Shown here in pieces: positions 16,036-30,209 of a DNA stretch of 64,000 nt. Origin of the DNA: Paraspadella gotoi (lineage: Eukaryota; Chaetognatha); assembly GCA_051294375.1 (NCBI GenBank), contig CM119267.1:19853546-19917545 (forward strand), read 5' to 3'. The translations under genes were made by a program, and so were the position numbers. Numbering within the stretch: position 1 is the first letter of the stretch; every line of letters starts with the position of its first letter. The notes under the pieces are model-generated. The model saw only the letters and a program-made list of their open reading frames with translations. It was not told the DNA's origin and did not search any database.

Positions 16036-19000
16036 TTAAAAACCTAAATCTGGTCTCCGTGTCTGAGGGACGGGCGCAGACATCAAACCAACGCTTCCAG
16101 ACTTTTTTGGGGCGACGCCGCCAGCTTTACTCGTGGATAACCAAACGTCTGAAGACGTGGATGATGTTCCTCCACGACCCCGACGACTTGAGGTGGTCGT
16201 ACCGCCGCGCTTTTGGCGCTTTCCACTCTGATATCCCTGACTGCTACCTCCAGTCCGTTTTCTTTTATACCCGCCTCTTTTGCTTCCTCTCTTAAAGAAT
16301 TTTCCTCCCCTTCCTCGATAACTCCCAGGGGAAAAGTGTCGCGAAGTGGAACCGAAGTTTTCTAAATCGTCCTCTTCGTCGGAGACAAAGTCCGACTCTT
16401 GAAACTCGTTCTGTGATCTTTCCTCCCTGTCTTGAGCCTCGATCTGACGCACGGTAATTTGGCTGGCGAACTCTCGTGTGATATCCAAAAATCGCTCACA
16501 ACCGTACGTACGGATCTTCATGTCAGTGACGGCGGTTATCTTTCGGAAGTCACCCTCGTCCACCGGAAGTTTCCGGGACATTTCTCGGAGGGTTTCGTTG
16601 TTGTAAATAAGAGCGTAGCTGGTCTTGTTATGTTCTTGGGACAAATCCTTGACCAATTTGACCAGCTGTTCGTAACATTCCAAGCGCAGGTCTTCGTTCT
16701 TGTCGCGAATTTGAACAGAACTGTCGGAGGATTTCGCACCCAAATGCGCCGAACCGCGCAATGAAAAGCTTACAATCTCTAAGCCGGAAGAATCGAATAA
16801 GGGCCCCGCCTTGGGACCGCAGGCGACATAGGCGACCGCCGTATCATGAACCGTGATAGTCACATTCTCTTTAAGGTATTGATTTATGACCAGATGGCGG
16901 AGCAACCTCTCCACGTCGTTCTTTTTCCAATCTTTCAAGAGGGCAAAGGCAAACTGGTCAGATTTGTGTCCCGATTGCTCGATCCTCTGCGTATTAGCCC
17001 CTTTCACCACGTCCGCGAGGTACGCAAGAGTGAACTTTCCCGCATTGTACCCGCGACCGGTCTCGCACATTCTTTTCACGGCTGAAAGAATATTCTTGGC
17101 GATCTGAGTGGCGTCCATGACAACGCAATTGACAGAGTTTGAACAATTGTCGCAGGCAGGTCCGACTTTTTTGCAAAAGTGGCTGGTAAAATTATTTTCG
17201 CCAAAGTATTGCAACTGAATGACACGGCGACAGTCGACCGTGTCGTTGGCGTAGGCGACCATCCGATACAAGTTGTTAATATGAATCTTGATGGCTTCCT
17301 TGTTGGGGTTGTCCATTTCGATGATTCTCCTCATTCGAATGACATCTTGGTAGCTGTAATAGAGAATGCAAGTGGCTTCGTCGCCGTCACGACCGGCTCG
17401 ACCAGATTCCTGGTAGTAGCCCTCAATGGATTTCGGTAACGAATAGTGGATGACGTACCGGACGTCGGCCTTGTCGATGCCCATGCCAAAAGCGATGGTG
17501 GCGCAAACGACGAGCGTTTCGTCGCGCACCCATCGGCGCTGCGCGCTGCTCCGCTGATTGTCCGTCAGGCCGGCGTGATAGGGCTCGGCCTTGATTCCAG
17601 CGGAACGAAGAGCTTTGGCCACTGTATCGCACTCTTTGCGGGAAAGGCAGTAAACAATGCCCGATTTTCGATTAAAGTCGGATTTTATTCGTTCGATGAT
17701 TTGGTCAGTTATTAATTTAGGCTTCTTTTCAAACACCTTGTATCTCAGGTTTCCGCGGTTGAAGCTCTGCACAAACTGCTTGGCGCCCTTAATTCTCAGT
17801 TGGTGAAGCACGTCCGTCCTTACTCGCATGGTAGCTGTGGCAGTTAATGCCATGATGGGTGTGTCCTGATATTGTTCCCGAAGACTACACAGTTTCTTGT
17901 AATCGGGACGAAAATCATGACCCCACTGGGAGACACAATGTGCTTCGTCTATGACGAACATGGTCAACAACTTTCGACGGTACAGATTCTGCAGGCAGGA
18001 AGACAGTCTCCCAGAAGAGGACAATTTTTCGGGAGTGATGTACAATAGCTTGATCTCGATGGACCTCAATTGCAAATGATGAAATACCTCGTCGGTTTTC
18101 GATTGCGTCAGATCGGAAGACAAAAATTCAGCCTTAATGCTGTTCTCCCGCAACCTATCTACTTGGTCTTGAATGAGAGACTTTAAAGGCGAGACGACGA
18201 CTGTAACTCCGTCTTGGACCAAAGCCGGAAGCTGATAACACAGACTTTTTCCGCCGCCGGTAGGCATCAACACAAAAGTATCGTGACCCAACAAACAGGC
18301 GTTGATTGCTTCGAGTTGATTTTTACGAAAAGTTTTTAAACCGAATGTGTTTTTAAATATATTTCTCAACCTCGTGGAATGGGGATAGTTCTCGCGATTA
18401 AATTCTGGACCGTCGTCCTTGGGAGTTTCAGGTGCGACGTATGGCAGAGTTGATGAAGAATTCGAGGTAGAATGACTTTGCTGGTTGTTTATACGACCAG
18501 GTGTCGGGACTGACAAGAGAGGCGCCGATTTTTTCTGTTTCTCTTTCGCCACATCTTCCGGAGTTGACGATTGAGTACTATTCAACGTAAGATCGATGCG
18601 AATCGGTTTCTTCGGCGAATATTTACTCGAACTTTTTCTGGAATCTTTCGGAAAAACCGGTGTTGATACCTCGTTGTCGAAGATATCGTCGGCCCAAGAG
18701 CGGCTCGACAAGTCCGGAAAAGTTGTAGAAGATGTGGTCGCAATTTGCGAACGAGGTTGTTGGGAAGATCGACGACCAGTTACGGATGAGGTTTCGTTTA
18801 ACGAGTAGCTTCTATCCGTTGCCGACGCGCTTACTACTCCGACTAAATCTGAGATAACGGCTCTGACGCTCTTTCCTCCAAGCCGCTTACGCAAGGCGCG
18901 CATCTTGTTTAGTTCGATTTTCATCGAGGGTATTTGAGCGTTTTCTGTTTCCTCGACCGCGACGGCGATCGCCTCCAGACTTTCGACGTACTTCGCCAGA

Positions 19001-20046
19001 AGATCAACTTTCGAAACATTTGAAGGCCCATCCGCGCTTCCCGACGAATGAAAGCATTTTTCAACGCTGGATGGTTTTTTAACCGAAATTTCCTTCGATT
19101 TGAACAAGGGCTTTTTTCCATTCGCGCAGTTCGCACTGACATTTTGCGACGGATCATCGATAAAAGGAGAATTAGACCTTTCGTCAAAATACGCGATATC
19201 GCTCTCTCCCTCCGGCTCGGCCGTCGAGGTTGAGACTTTGTAGGTTTTGTCGATTCCTCTCACCAGCCTCTCAAGGTCAGGGTCCAGCCCGTTCAAATCT
19301 AAAGGAGGAGAAGACTCGCCCTCGCCCTCGTCCGTCAATGCGACACGCTGAGAAATGAACAAATCGTTCTCTTCATCATCGCCTGGGATTTCCATATCGT
19401 CTGCGACGAAGTCATCGAGCTCATTCTGAAAACTCGAGGCATGATCGCCAGAGTTGGCCTTATCGGGGAAACCATCTCGCCGTAGTTGGAAATCTACGGA
19501 GCCTGGCGCGTCGGCTGTGAATTGAGTTTCTATTACAGTAGAGAAAATGTCCTCGTCGTCGAAAGGGTCGATGGATCGTTGATCCGACGAAACATTTTTT
19601 TCAAAAGTCTTCCGAGGAATGGGGGAGGAAGTTTCCGCCGCAGTAATTAGCAAATAACTTTCGACGGGCGACTGTTGAGTTTTAACTTGGGCGACCGGAC
19701 GATCGCCGACTACAGTTTCGACTTTCGTCCCGGAAGATGCCTCGACCACAGGGTCTAAAACGCCGTTGGTACGTTTCGGAGAGTTTTCCTGAGATTTAAA
19801 GGCGAAGTCTTTGATGCTCGGCTGTTTTTCCGTTTTCTTTTTGGAGGATTTCATCGGCGGCTGAAACATTCGCGACGTTGCCTTTTGAGTTGGCGTCGGC
19901 CGCTGGGAATGAGAGGGCATTTGGAAATCGTTGTCGTCGCCTGCGAAACTAGTTTCGCCGACCGATGATTTCTCCGCTGCATTTTCTTTCAGAGATGAAT
20001 TACGACGAAGAAACTTAAATCCACCTTTGGTCACGACAGTCGCCAT
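16036..20046 (-). CDS. BLM: Bloom syndrome-type RecQ DNA helicase (intronless)
   Basis: One uninterrupted 1336-aa reading frame from ATG 20046; an upstream in-frame TTG is not needed. The first about 550 residues are acidic and low-complexity, as in BLM N-termini. The RecQ core then shows Walker A LMPTGGGKSLCYQLPALV (about 18240-18280), FVIDEAHCVSQWGHDFRPDY, ALTATAT and VYCLSRKECD. It continues with AFGMGIDKADVRYVIH and GYYQESGRAGRDG. The RQC zinc module (CCR-type replaced by DCRRVIQLQYFGE plus GPACDNC) and a C-terminal HRDC-like segment (REMSRKLPVDEGDFRKI) follow, then a Gly/Arg-rich basic tail. BLM unwinds recombination intermediates with TOP3A-RMI in the nucleus. Absence of introns over 4 kb is unusual among its intron-rich neighbours. 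Confidence 0.96.
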   Translation of the reverse strand: MATVVTKGGFKFLRRNSSLKENAAEKSSVGETSFAGDDNDFQMPSHSQRPTPTQKATSRMFQPPMKSSKKKTEKQPSIKDFAFKSQENSPKRTNGVLDPVVEASSGTKVETVVGDRPVAQVKTQQSPVESYLLITAAETSSPIPRKTFEKNVSSDQRSIDPFDDEDIFSTVIETQFTADAPGSVDFQLRRDGFPDKANSGDHASSFQNELDDFVADDMEIPGDDEENDLFISQRVALTDEGEGESSPPLDLNGLDPDLERLVRGIDKTYKVSTSTAEPEGESDIAYFDERSNSPFIDDPSQNVSANCANGKKPLFKSKEISVKKPSSVEKCFHSSGSADGPSNVSKVDLLAKYVESLEAIAVAVEETENAQIPSMKIELNKMRALRKRLGGKSVRAVISDLVGVVSASATDRSYSLNETSSVTGRRSSQQPRSQIATTSSTTFPDLSSRSWADDIFDNEVSTPVFPKDSRKSSSKYSPKKPIRIDLTLNSTQSSTPEDVAKEKQKKSAPLLSVPTPGRINNQQSHSTSNSSSTLPYVAPETPKDDGPEFNRENYPHSTRLRNIFKNTFGLKTFRKNQLEAINACLLGHDTFVLMPTGGGKSLCYQLPALVQDGVTVVVSPLKSLIQDQVDRLRENSIKAEFLSSDLTQSKTDEVFHHLQLRSIEIKLLYITPEKLSSSGRLSSCLQNLYRRKLLTMFVIDEAHCVSQWGHDFRPDYKKLCSLREQYQDTPIMALTATATMRVRTDVLHQLRIKGAKQFVQSFNRGNLRYKVFEKKPKLITDQIIERIKSDFNRKSGIVYCLSRKECDTVAKALRSAGIKAEPYHAGLTDNQRSSAQRRWVRDETLVVCATIAFGMGIDKADVRYVIHYSLPKSIEGYYQESGRAGRDGDEATCILYYSYQDVIRMRRIIEMDNPNKEAIKIHINNLYRMVAYANDTVDCRRVIQLQYFGENNFTSHFCKKVGPACDNCSNSVNCVVMDATQIAKNILSAVKRMCETGRGYNAGKFTLAYLADVVKGANTQRIEQSGHKSDQFAFALLKDWKKNDVERLLRHLVINQYLKENVTITVHDTAVAYVACGPKAGPLFDSSGLEIVSFSLRGSAHLGAKSSDSSVQIRDKNEDLRLECYEQLVKLVKDLSQEHNKTSYALIYNNETLREMSRKLPVDEGDFRKITAVTDMKIRTYGCERFLDITREFASQITVRQIEAQDREERSQNEFQESDFVSDEEDDLENFGSTSRHFSPGSYRGRGGKFFKRGSKRGGYKRKRTGGSSQGYQSGKRQKRGGTTTSSRRGRGGTSSTSSDVWLSTSKAGGVAPKKSGSVGLMSAPVPQTRRPDLGF

Positions 20047-20850
20047 CAGATCCAATCGATGTCTCGCAAAGGATTGCGAGGTGACCTAGTTTCTGTTTTC
20101 ATAATATGGGTTTCAAAGGCAAGAAACCTGCCCAGTTAATAAGCCATCTCTGCCAGAATGTCCTGTAAGCACGAAAATTTTCTTAAGTATAAACTCATGG
20201 CAAAGGTTAACAGACGGGTTTATCTTAACGAAAATATTTAAAAAGTGAACCGACAAAATTTTCACGACCTATTAGGGGTCGGTGAAAAAATCGCGTCCTT
20301 CATGAAAAACTGAAGTGGCAATGGAACGTATAAACGCGGAGACGTCTCAATATTTTTTCGTATCGAGTATTATTACAATACAATATAAAATAGATCACTG
20401 GGTTTACATTACTGAGTTAAAAATAATTACCAAATCAGGACATGTTAGTAACATAAGTAACAGGTAATCGAGCTACTTCATACTATACACATCACTGTTC
20501 GAGCGTATTTAAAAAGAGTTTTAAAACAATTCGTAGATAAAATCATGAGTAAAATTTTTGTGATAACAACGCACTAAGGTGCCTAATAATACTATCTATA
20601 AACTACGTTTTTTGGTTTTAAAAACGTTCTTTCGAACTTCAGATTTCATTTATTATTACAATCTTTCATTATAGAAAATTTAATCTCGCGATAAAGCGCA
20701 TTGTTGCCAGAAGCAGACGGATTATTTGCTAGAAATAAAATTAACCTTTTCTAGATTTTTCATGAGCTGTGCCAACGCTAAAAGTCAAGAGTTAAAAAAG
20801 TTCTTTGGAATGCTTTAATTTCTTTTTAATATTTGCTTTGGTTTTCTTCT
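20047..20850. other. Intergenic region upstream of BLM
   Basis: About 800 bp between the alpha-tubulin stop and the BLM start. AT-rich, no open coding signal on either strand. It probably holds the tubulin 3' UTR and the BLM 5' UTR or promoter. I see no TATA box or repeat I would defend. Confidence 0.5.
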
Positions 20851-24493
<3,643 letters not shown>

Positions 24494-24782
24494 TTACTAT
24501 TTGGCAATTAAGCGACGAAAGAAAGAAAAGTCGGAGTAAAAAGCGAGTATTTGATCTAAAACGAGTAAAAACATAACAAAAAATGACTTCCCAATTTATT
24601 TTTAGGAAAAACGAAATTTCAGCACATCTCAAATGGTAAGTAAATACGGCAAAAAATAAACGTAGTCTACCACTCACATGAGATCAAAACAATTTGCAAC
24701 AACAAAGATAAAATCAAATTGTTTTTTCGTTAGTAACGCAGTGAGGACAATATTAATAATATGAACATCGCTAACTAGCAAT

Positions 24783-26859
24783 TTAGCTTTTTCTCCATCT
24801 TTTCGCGAACTCTAGTAATTCCTTCATTGACTGCCTGACTTCGGGATTTTTGTTCCAATTCCGTTCAGTCATGGCGATGTACTCGCGCCGAAAATCCGGA
24901 CTCCCGTCCAAATCGCCGACCCGTTCTTCGTCCCAGACGGGTCGCCGGTTGAACCGAACAACGCAATAAATGAGCGCATGAGGTTGTTTCAGCGTGGGAT
25001 ATGGCTCGAGGCTTCTCGTGAACAGCTGCCATAGGCATATCGCCAACGAGTACATGTCGCACTTCCTGGTAGCCTGAAGACCGCAGAACAGCTCGGGCGC
25101 CGTGTAGGCAGGAGTTCCCGGGACGTGTAGAGAGAGTTGGCCCTTAAAATGATCGGGGGCGGTCGTGCGGGGCGCACGTCGAGCCGAAATGCAGCAACCG
25201 AAATCTCCGATCTTTAAAACGTCCTGAGAAGTGATGATGATGTTCGCTGGTTTGACGTCCATGTGAATGATGCCGTGGGAATGAACGTAATAAAGACCGG
25301 ACGCGATCTGCCTAATGTACCGCGTTAGTCTTTTCGACCCGAACCGTTTCTCAGAAGTTTCCAAAACGTTACGCAGATTTCGGTCTCCGGCATACTCCAT
25401 GAAGACGTAGACGGGTTCTTCGGGGTACGTGTGCCTCAAAGACATGGCGAGAGTTCTCACTATGTTTCGATGCTTCAGATTTAAAATTTTCTTTTCCGAA
25501 GTGTACGAATCTTGCCAATTACTGCCACTGCTGTCCGAATTCTTGGATTTTATCAACTTTCCAGACATGATCTTGATCGCCAATTCCATGTCGAACCATT
25601 TACCGAGAAAGACTTTTCCGAAACCACCGGAACCTAACAAATCGGTGACCACAATGTCGCACTGTTGCACTGCCTTGAGTGATATGCCGTCGCTGCGAAT
25701 CACACGAACCATGCGACTCTCTTCGGGCTTGGCATCGAACAAAAGCGTCACTACCGAAGTTTCTTCTACGTTCCCCGTGAGAACGAGATAATCTTTGCTG
25801 GAAATAGAAACTCGACTCGTGCGTCGAACGGTTTTAGAGAACGAAGAACTTTGAGGACTACCTATCGAGGAAGTGGAAGCCGGTGTGTTAATATCGAAGT
25901 AGGAAATTCCGGTTGGAGATAAACTTGGACTATCTGTTTCAGAAATAGACCCTGCCAAAGGTCCGTAATGAGGAACCGGGGACAGATCAACAACCGAATC
26001 TAAAACCCCAAGAAGGTGATCCCCGGAGGAAGCTTGCACTCCGCTGCCGCTTCCGTTGCTGCTCCCTGCTGCTGTGCCGCTTCCGTTTCCGCTCCCACTC
26101 TCAAACGATGGCAAAGACTAAAATTGCACAATACAAAAAACGAAATATCCGAAAACTCCGCTAAAGGATAAGCCGAACATGCACTACAATAATATAAAAT
26201 CCTACCGTGTTAACGATAGCTTTACTGAAGCTCGCGGACGCCAATTCCGCCGACAAGGAATGTCTGGGAAGGACCCTCGGCGACGAAGTGACGACGCCGA
26301 CGTCTTTATTTCTCTCAATATTTTTTGGCGTTGAAAAGTTAGGGTCGCCATCGACAACCGACTCGATAAACGCCTCGTCGAGTATCTCCTTGTCTCGACG
26401 GCCTGATCGGGACTGCGAAGCGGGAAAAAATTGGCGAGACTCGTTTTCTTCCCTTTCGTCGATGGAGACCCGTCTAGACACGGGGCTAAGACGCTTCTCA
26501 AACAACCGCCGACAGAGAGGCGTGAGACTTTTTCCACTGACGTTGAGGCATTTTGGAGACCCATCCTTGTGCTGAACGTTTTCGAGAAAGGATTTTCTAA
26601 GCGGCGACGGACTAAGACGGTTTAATTCACGGAAAGGACTTCGATTAGAGTCCAAACCCCTTGGCGTTAGCGACTTGTTGGCGATATTTTTCTTCGGAGC
26701 TTTTTGAGTTGATTGATGAGTTGATTGATCTTGAGCCAACTGAAAAAAACCTGGGCTTGCAAACTCTCCGCCGACTTTCTCTTCGTAAATCAAAAAAGGG
26801 GATTTCCGCATACTTTTTCGAGCGCTTTTGGGGGCATCGAGCGTTATTGTGGGAAACAT
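24783..26859 (-). CDS. MOS: MOS proto-oncogene-type Ser/Thr kinase with long N-terminal extension
   Basis: Two exons, 26206-26859 and 24783-26112, joined in phase 0 (donor ACG|GTAGGA, acceptor AATTTTAG|TCTTTG), give about 660 aa. The C-terminal kinase domain shows GSGGFGKVFLGKW (P-loop), AIKIM (lysine), HMDVKPANIII (catalytic loop), GDFGCC and the APEL motif, ending with MOS-like CLWQLFTRSLEPY and IYCVVRFNRRP. MOS is the germ-cell MAPKKK that drives the MEK-ERK pathway in oocyte meiosis. Vertebrate MOS is about 350 aa; here roughly 320 extra Ser/Arg/Pro-rich residues precede the kinase. The extension contains repeated SP motifs (LTPRG, RLSPSPLRK, RLSPVSRR) that look like proline-directed phosphorylation sites. 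Kinase assignment is confident; fusion of exon 1 rests on frame and splice sites. Confidence 0.85.
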
Positions 26860-27173
26860 GATGGCGGTAATGGAAAAGATTCAACATCTCCAACTATTCG
26901 TCTGTACAATCAAAATAATTATAAAAAATTAACAAGAGATATAGTCAATAAAAAAATATTATTTTTATATAGCTTTCAGACAAAAAAAGCTGCCCGCTAA
27001 GATGTAGTTGTACATATATTTTAAATTCCTTTGTAATTATATTTTTATTATGTAAATGAAAAACGTATCCAAATAAGGAAATTTTTACGCCACCCATAGT
27101 AAAATCTTTTTCAAATCAATGCGTAAGCTCGTTCCACGGACTAAATTTCGTCACACAATTTATATTTATGCAT

Positions 27174-28163
27174 TTATTGATCGAGTCCAATCCCAATAGG
27201 TTGCCGCTGCGTTTTAGGCAAATTGTGCGGACCAACACAAAAGTTAACGTTCTTGTACGATTTGCTGCCCATTTGTGAGTCCGTCGGAACCACTTGTCGA
27301 CGGCGAGTTGGCCCTTGAGTCGACGAATGCAAAGAGCGATCGTCTGAACAGGCCACACATTTTGGGATTGTCATTTCCGAAAGAGCTGGTTGGGCGTCCT
27401 GTCTGAGTATTCCGCGACTCGAAGGCTTTTCAATGGCCAGTGACGAGGGGGCGTTATCTCCGTTATTCGTGGTCTGATTACTGAGATCGTAGGCCTTTTG
27501 GTCGGTTTGAGGGCCTGCCAAATGATTTTGGTTCTGGTTTTGAGCCGTCAATGAATTGCGGGAACTCCTAGCCGACGGGGAATAAGGAACGTCGACTACC
27601 TGAGCCGGAAATGGGTCCGGATCCACGGGCTCCTCACTCTCCCACGAAACTCGACCGCAACCGCCGCAATAAAAAAGTTGGCCCAAACATATTTGCGGCG
27701 GGATATCGCCATTCGCGCATCCAGATCTGCTGCTATTGTTGACGTTCAATCCCGCGAAGGGACCGACGACCGGATTGATAACCGTTGACTTTTTCTTGGC
27801 AAACTGAATACGAATGGCCTTTTTAAGGAGGCCCCAAGCGATTGCCGCCGCCGTAATCGGTTCCACAAATTCCCGGCAAAACGGAATCTGAATCTCGAAG
27901 AGAGCGACGCAAAATTGCCGGAATTGAATAAAAAAGTGAAACCAAAAGTAGCGCGTGAATACGTGGGCTGCGACGACGCCGCAAAAGAGGGAAGTGACGG
28001 CGTTTCCTCCAATTTGCGCACGCGCCATGACAAAGACTGCCAATGTGGCTACAACCGTGGACGCGATCGGCACATAACTGAGAAAGTCGCGGACGGAACG
28101 GACAGGAACCAATTCGAAACGGCTTATCCATTTGACCTCGGGTGAGTGAAGAATTGAGTCCAT
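27174..28163 (-). CDS. Unrecognised multi-pass membrane protein
   Basis: Single-exon 329-aa frame, start ATG 28163. The N-terminal third has about three hydrophobic segments (YVPIASTVVATLAVFVMA; AVTSLFCGVVAAHVFTRYF; an amphipathic PITAAAIAWGLLKKAI). It is followed by a Cys-containing loop (CLGQLFYCGGCGRVSWES, a possible metal site) and a long polar, Ser/Asn/Gln-rich C-terminus likely to be disordered. I do not recognise the family. It lies 147 bp downstream of EXOSC4 and 314 bp upstream of MOS, all on the minus strand. The ATG context and lack of frame breaks support a real gene. Confidence 0.65.
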   Translation of the reverse strand: MDSILHSPEVKWISRFELVPVRSVRDFLSYVPIASTVVATLAVFVMARAQIGGNAVTSLFCGVVAAHVFTRYFWFHFFIQFRQFCVALFEIQIPFCREFVEPITAAAIAWGLLKKAIRIQFAKKKSTVINPVVGPFAGLNVNNSSRSGCANGDIPPQICLGQLFYCGGCGRVSWESEEPVDPDPFPAQVVDVPYSPSARSSRNSLTAQNQNQNHLAGPQTDQKAYDLSNQTTNNGDNAPSSLAIEKPSSRGILRQDAQPALSEMTIPKCVACSDDRSLHSSTQGPTRRRQVVPTDSQMGSKSYKNVNFCVGPHNLPKTQRQPIGIGLDQ

Positions 28164-28310
28164 TGTTCGGCTATCTAAACCTTAACCGTTCTACCTCGGG
28201 CGTTTTCTTGTAACGCTGCCTCATCCTCCACAATCCCTACGACGCTTAAAACATTTTTTTTACACAACATAAACTTTAATAAAAACAAAACGTAAAAAAG
28301 ACGGTTGTTG

Positions 28311-29207
28311 TCAAGAGGCTCCGATTCTGGCTGCGGCGGTAGCCACGTGTTTTCGAACTACACCGTCCAAAACCGTGTGAATGTCTTTACAGCCTTTGTA
28401 GGCCACTTCGTGCACTTTATCCAAATGGTCTTTGTGCAATCGATTGTTCATCTCGAGATAAACTATTTGTCCCGATTTCGGCAAAACCGCCATCGACATG
28501 ACAGCCACCATGCCCGAATTCTCTTCGAGATGGGACATGTCCAAAATGGGGTGCTCGTCTTCCAACATTGACGCCGTGCATGCGCAAACGTAGTCTCTCA
28601 TCGCGATTCCTGAACGACGTACATCGTGTATCTATGTAGAATCCCGTTGACTACTAAGCCTACGCGAACTTACCCGCATCCACTAAAGCAAGAGTGGCAG
28701 CGTTGATGCAAGCGCAGAGATTTCCGCCGTCTGCTTGCAGCACCTCCACGTAAATGTCAATCTGAGACCGTGGGTACAGCTCGGTAAGAATAGCCGCTTC
28801 GAACGTCTGCTTGAGATGCATTGATATTTCCAAGGATTTGCGGTCTCCGTGTGGTCGTCGCTTACGCTCTCCGGTCGAAAAAGTGGCCATGGAAAATTGG
28901 CAGTTCAGGGCGGCGCGATCGTGAAGGCATTTTGTCTTAGAAGCGCGAGATTCGTGGGGCCCGTAGATGGCGGCTAGCACTTTGGTATTACCCTACAGAA
29001 AGAGGGCAATCGAGAATTTATTTCCAACCTTCAAAAAATTCTGGATCAATCTTGTTTTTCCCAGCCAAATTGTCTTGCCTGCTCCAAGTAAGAAGAGCCG
29101 TCGGCTTGAGAGAAAACTCCCATTTTACACTGAATCCTTCTCAATTCTCCAGGTCGTCGACCGTCGATGCGGAAACCTTGATCCGATAATAACTCGACGC
29201 CCGCCAT
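28311..29207 (-). CDS. EXOSC4: Exosome complex component RRP41
   Basis: Three exons (29079-29207, 28674-28992, 28311-28609) give 248 aa, the usual size. MAGVELLSDQGFRIDGRRPG is the RNase PH-family start. Further blocks are AAIYGPHES, CQFSMATFSTGERKRRPHGD, QTFEAAILTELYPRSQIDIY and QADGGNLCACINAATLALVD. It is one of six RNase PH-like subunits of the RNA exosome ring that threads RNA to DIS3/EXOSC10 for 3'-5' processing. The reading frame demands that intron 1 begin GCAAGA, a GC-AG intron. Head to tail with RPL14 upstream (238 bp). Confidence 0.95.
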
Positions 29208-29445
29208 TTTGGTTTTTCAATCACAAAGTTTTAAATCACAAAGTTTTAAATCACAAATTTAAATCTAAAATTGAGGGAAAGGAATTTTTAACATGTCGAA
29301 ATATAACTCAAAGTGACCGAAAAAAGTGAAAGGGCGTCATTTTTCCCCAAAAATCTTCGGAAGCTGATTTTAACAAAAACAAAATTACCGGTTCATTACA
29401 GTTATATTTTGCCCGTAACAAAAAAAAATAAATCGTTCAATATTT

Positions 29446-30042
29446 TCACTTCTTGGCGGCTTTTTTTAGCGCGCAATAGGCCTTGTTGATCTCGTGGTTC
29501 CTGGCCTTCTTGGCTTTGGACAGCTTAAACCTCTCAAAATCGTTGAGGGTTGCCCGGGTTCGCCTCGCCACGACGCTCTTGTACAGAGGATTCTCCTTCC
29601 ACTGCTCGTCGATCTTGGCTTCCGCCCACGCCTTGGTTACCGTACCCGTTCGAGCGCCATGAGCGATCTTGATCTTGTACTTTAAAAGGCGCATGTGCTT
29701 GAACATCATGGCCTTGCGGGGAACACCTGGGGGTGTAGAAGAGAGACTAAATTGAAGGAGAATCGCCAGTCACTATGGGGGGATAAAAAAATAAAAATGA
29801 AAGAAAGATTTCTTACCCGGCCCGTCAACAAGGGCTCTGGTTTGATTGATCACATCAACGATGGCCACCAAACGATGTTTGTAGGGACCTGAGATTTTAA
29901 AACATAATTTTTAACCAGAGTCAAAAATAAATTTTAAATGAATATACAATTGAATAATAAATTGATTCGGGAAAAACATACCAATGCAGACGTAGGCCAC
30001 CTTGCCGATTTCAACAAAATTATTAAATACTCCGACACCCAT
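29446..30042 (-). CDS. RPL14: 60S ribosomal protein L14 (eL14)
   Basis: Three exons (29982-30042, 29817-29888, 29446-29726) give 137 aa. FVEIGKVAYVCIG, RLVAIVDVINQTRALVDGP and FERFKLSKAKKARN are the eL14 KOW and C-terminal signatures. It is a structural protein of the large ribosomal subunit. The vertebrate alanine/lysine tail is absent, as in many invertebrates. A strong acceptor (GTTTTCTTTAG, exon from 30077) lies 35 nt before the ATG and only about 130 bp from the upstream CYTH gene stop. Confidence 0.94.
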
Positions 30043-30209
30043 TTTTCGGTCGCAAAAATTCTTTCGCTAAATAAGTTCTAAAGAAAACAAAAATATAAAT
30101 TGGGTTAAAAAATAACTGGGATGAAATGAAATTAGTAAACTTGTTACTAGATACATAGCAGAATATAAAAATGTGTATAATGGAAATTGGAAAAAAAAAA
30201 CTCTAGCGA

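Noticed and set aside
27174-28163. PEX13 assignment for the membrane protein
   Set aside because: No SH3 domain or PEX13 motifs; only generic membrane segments.
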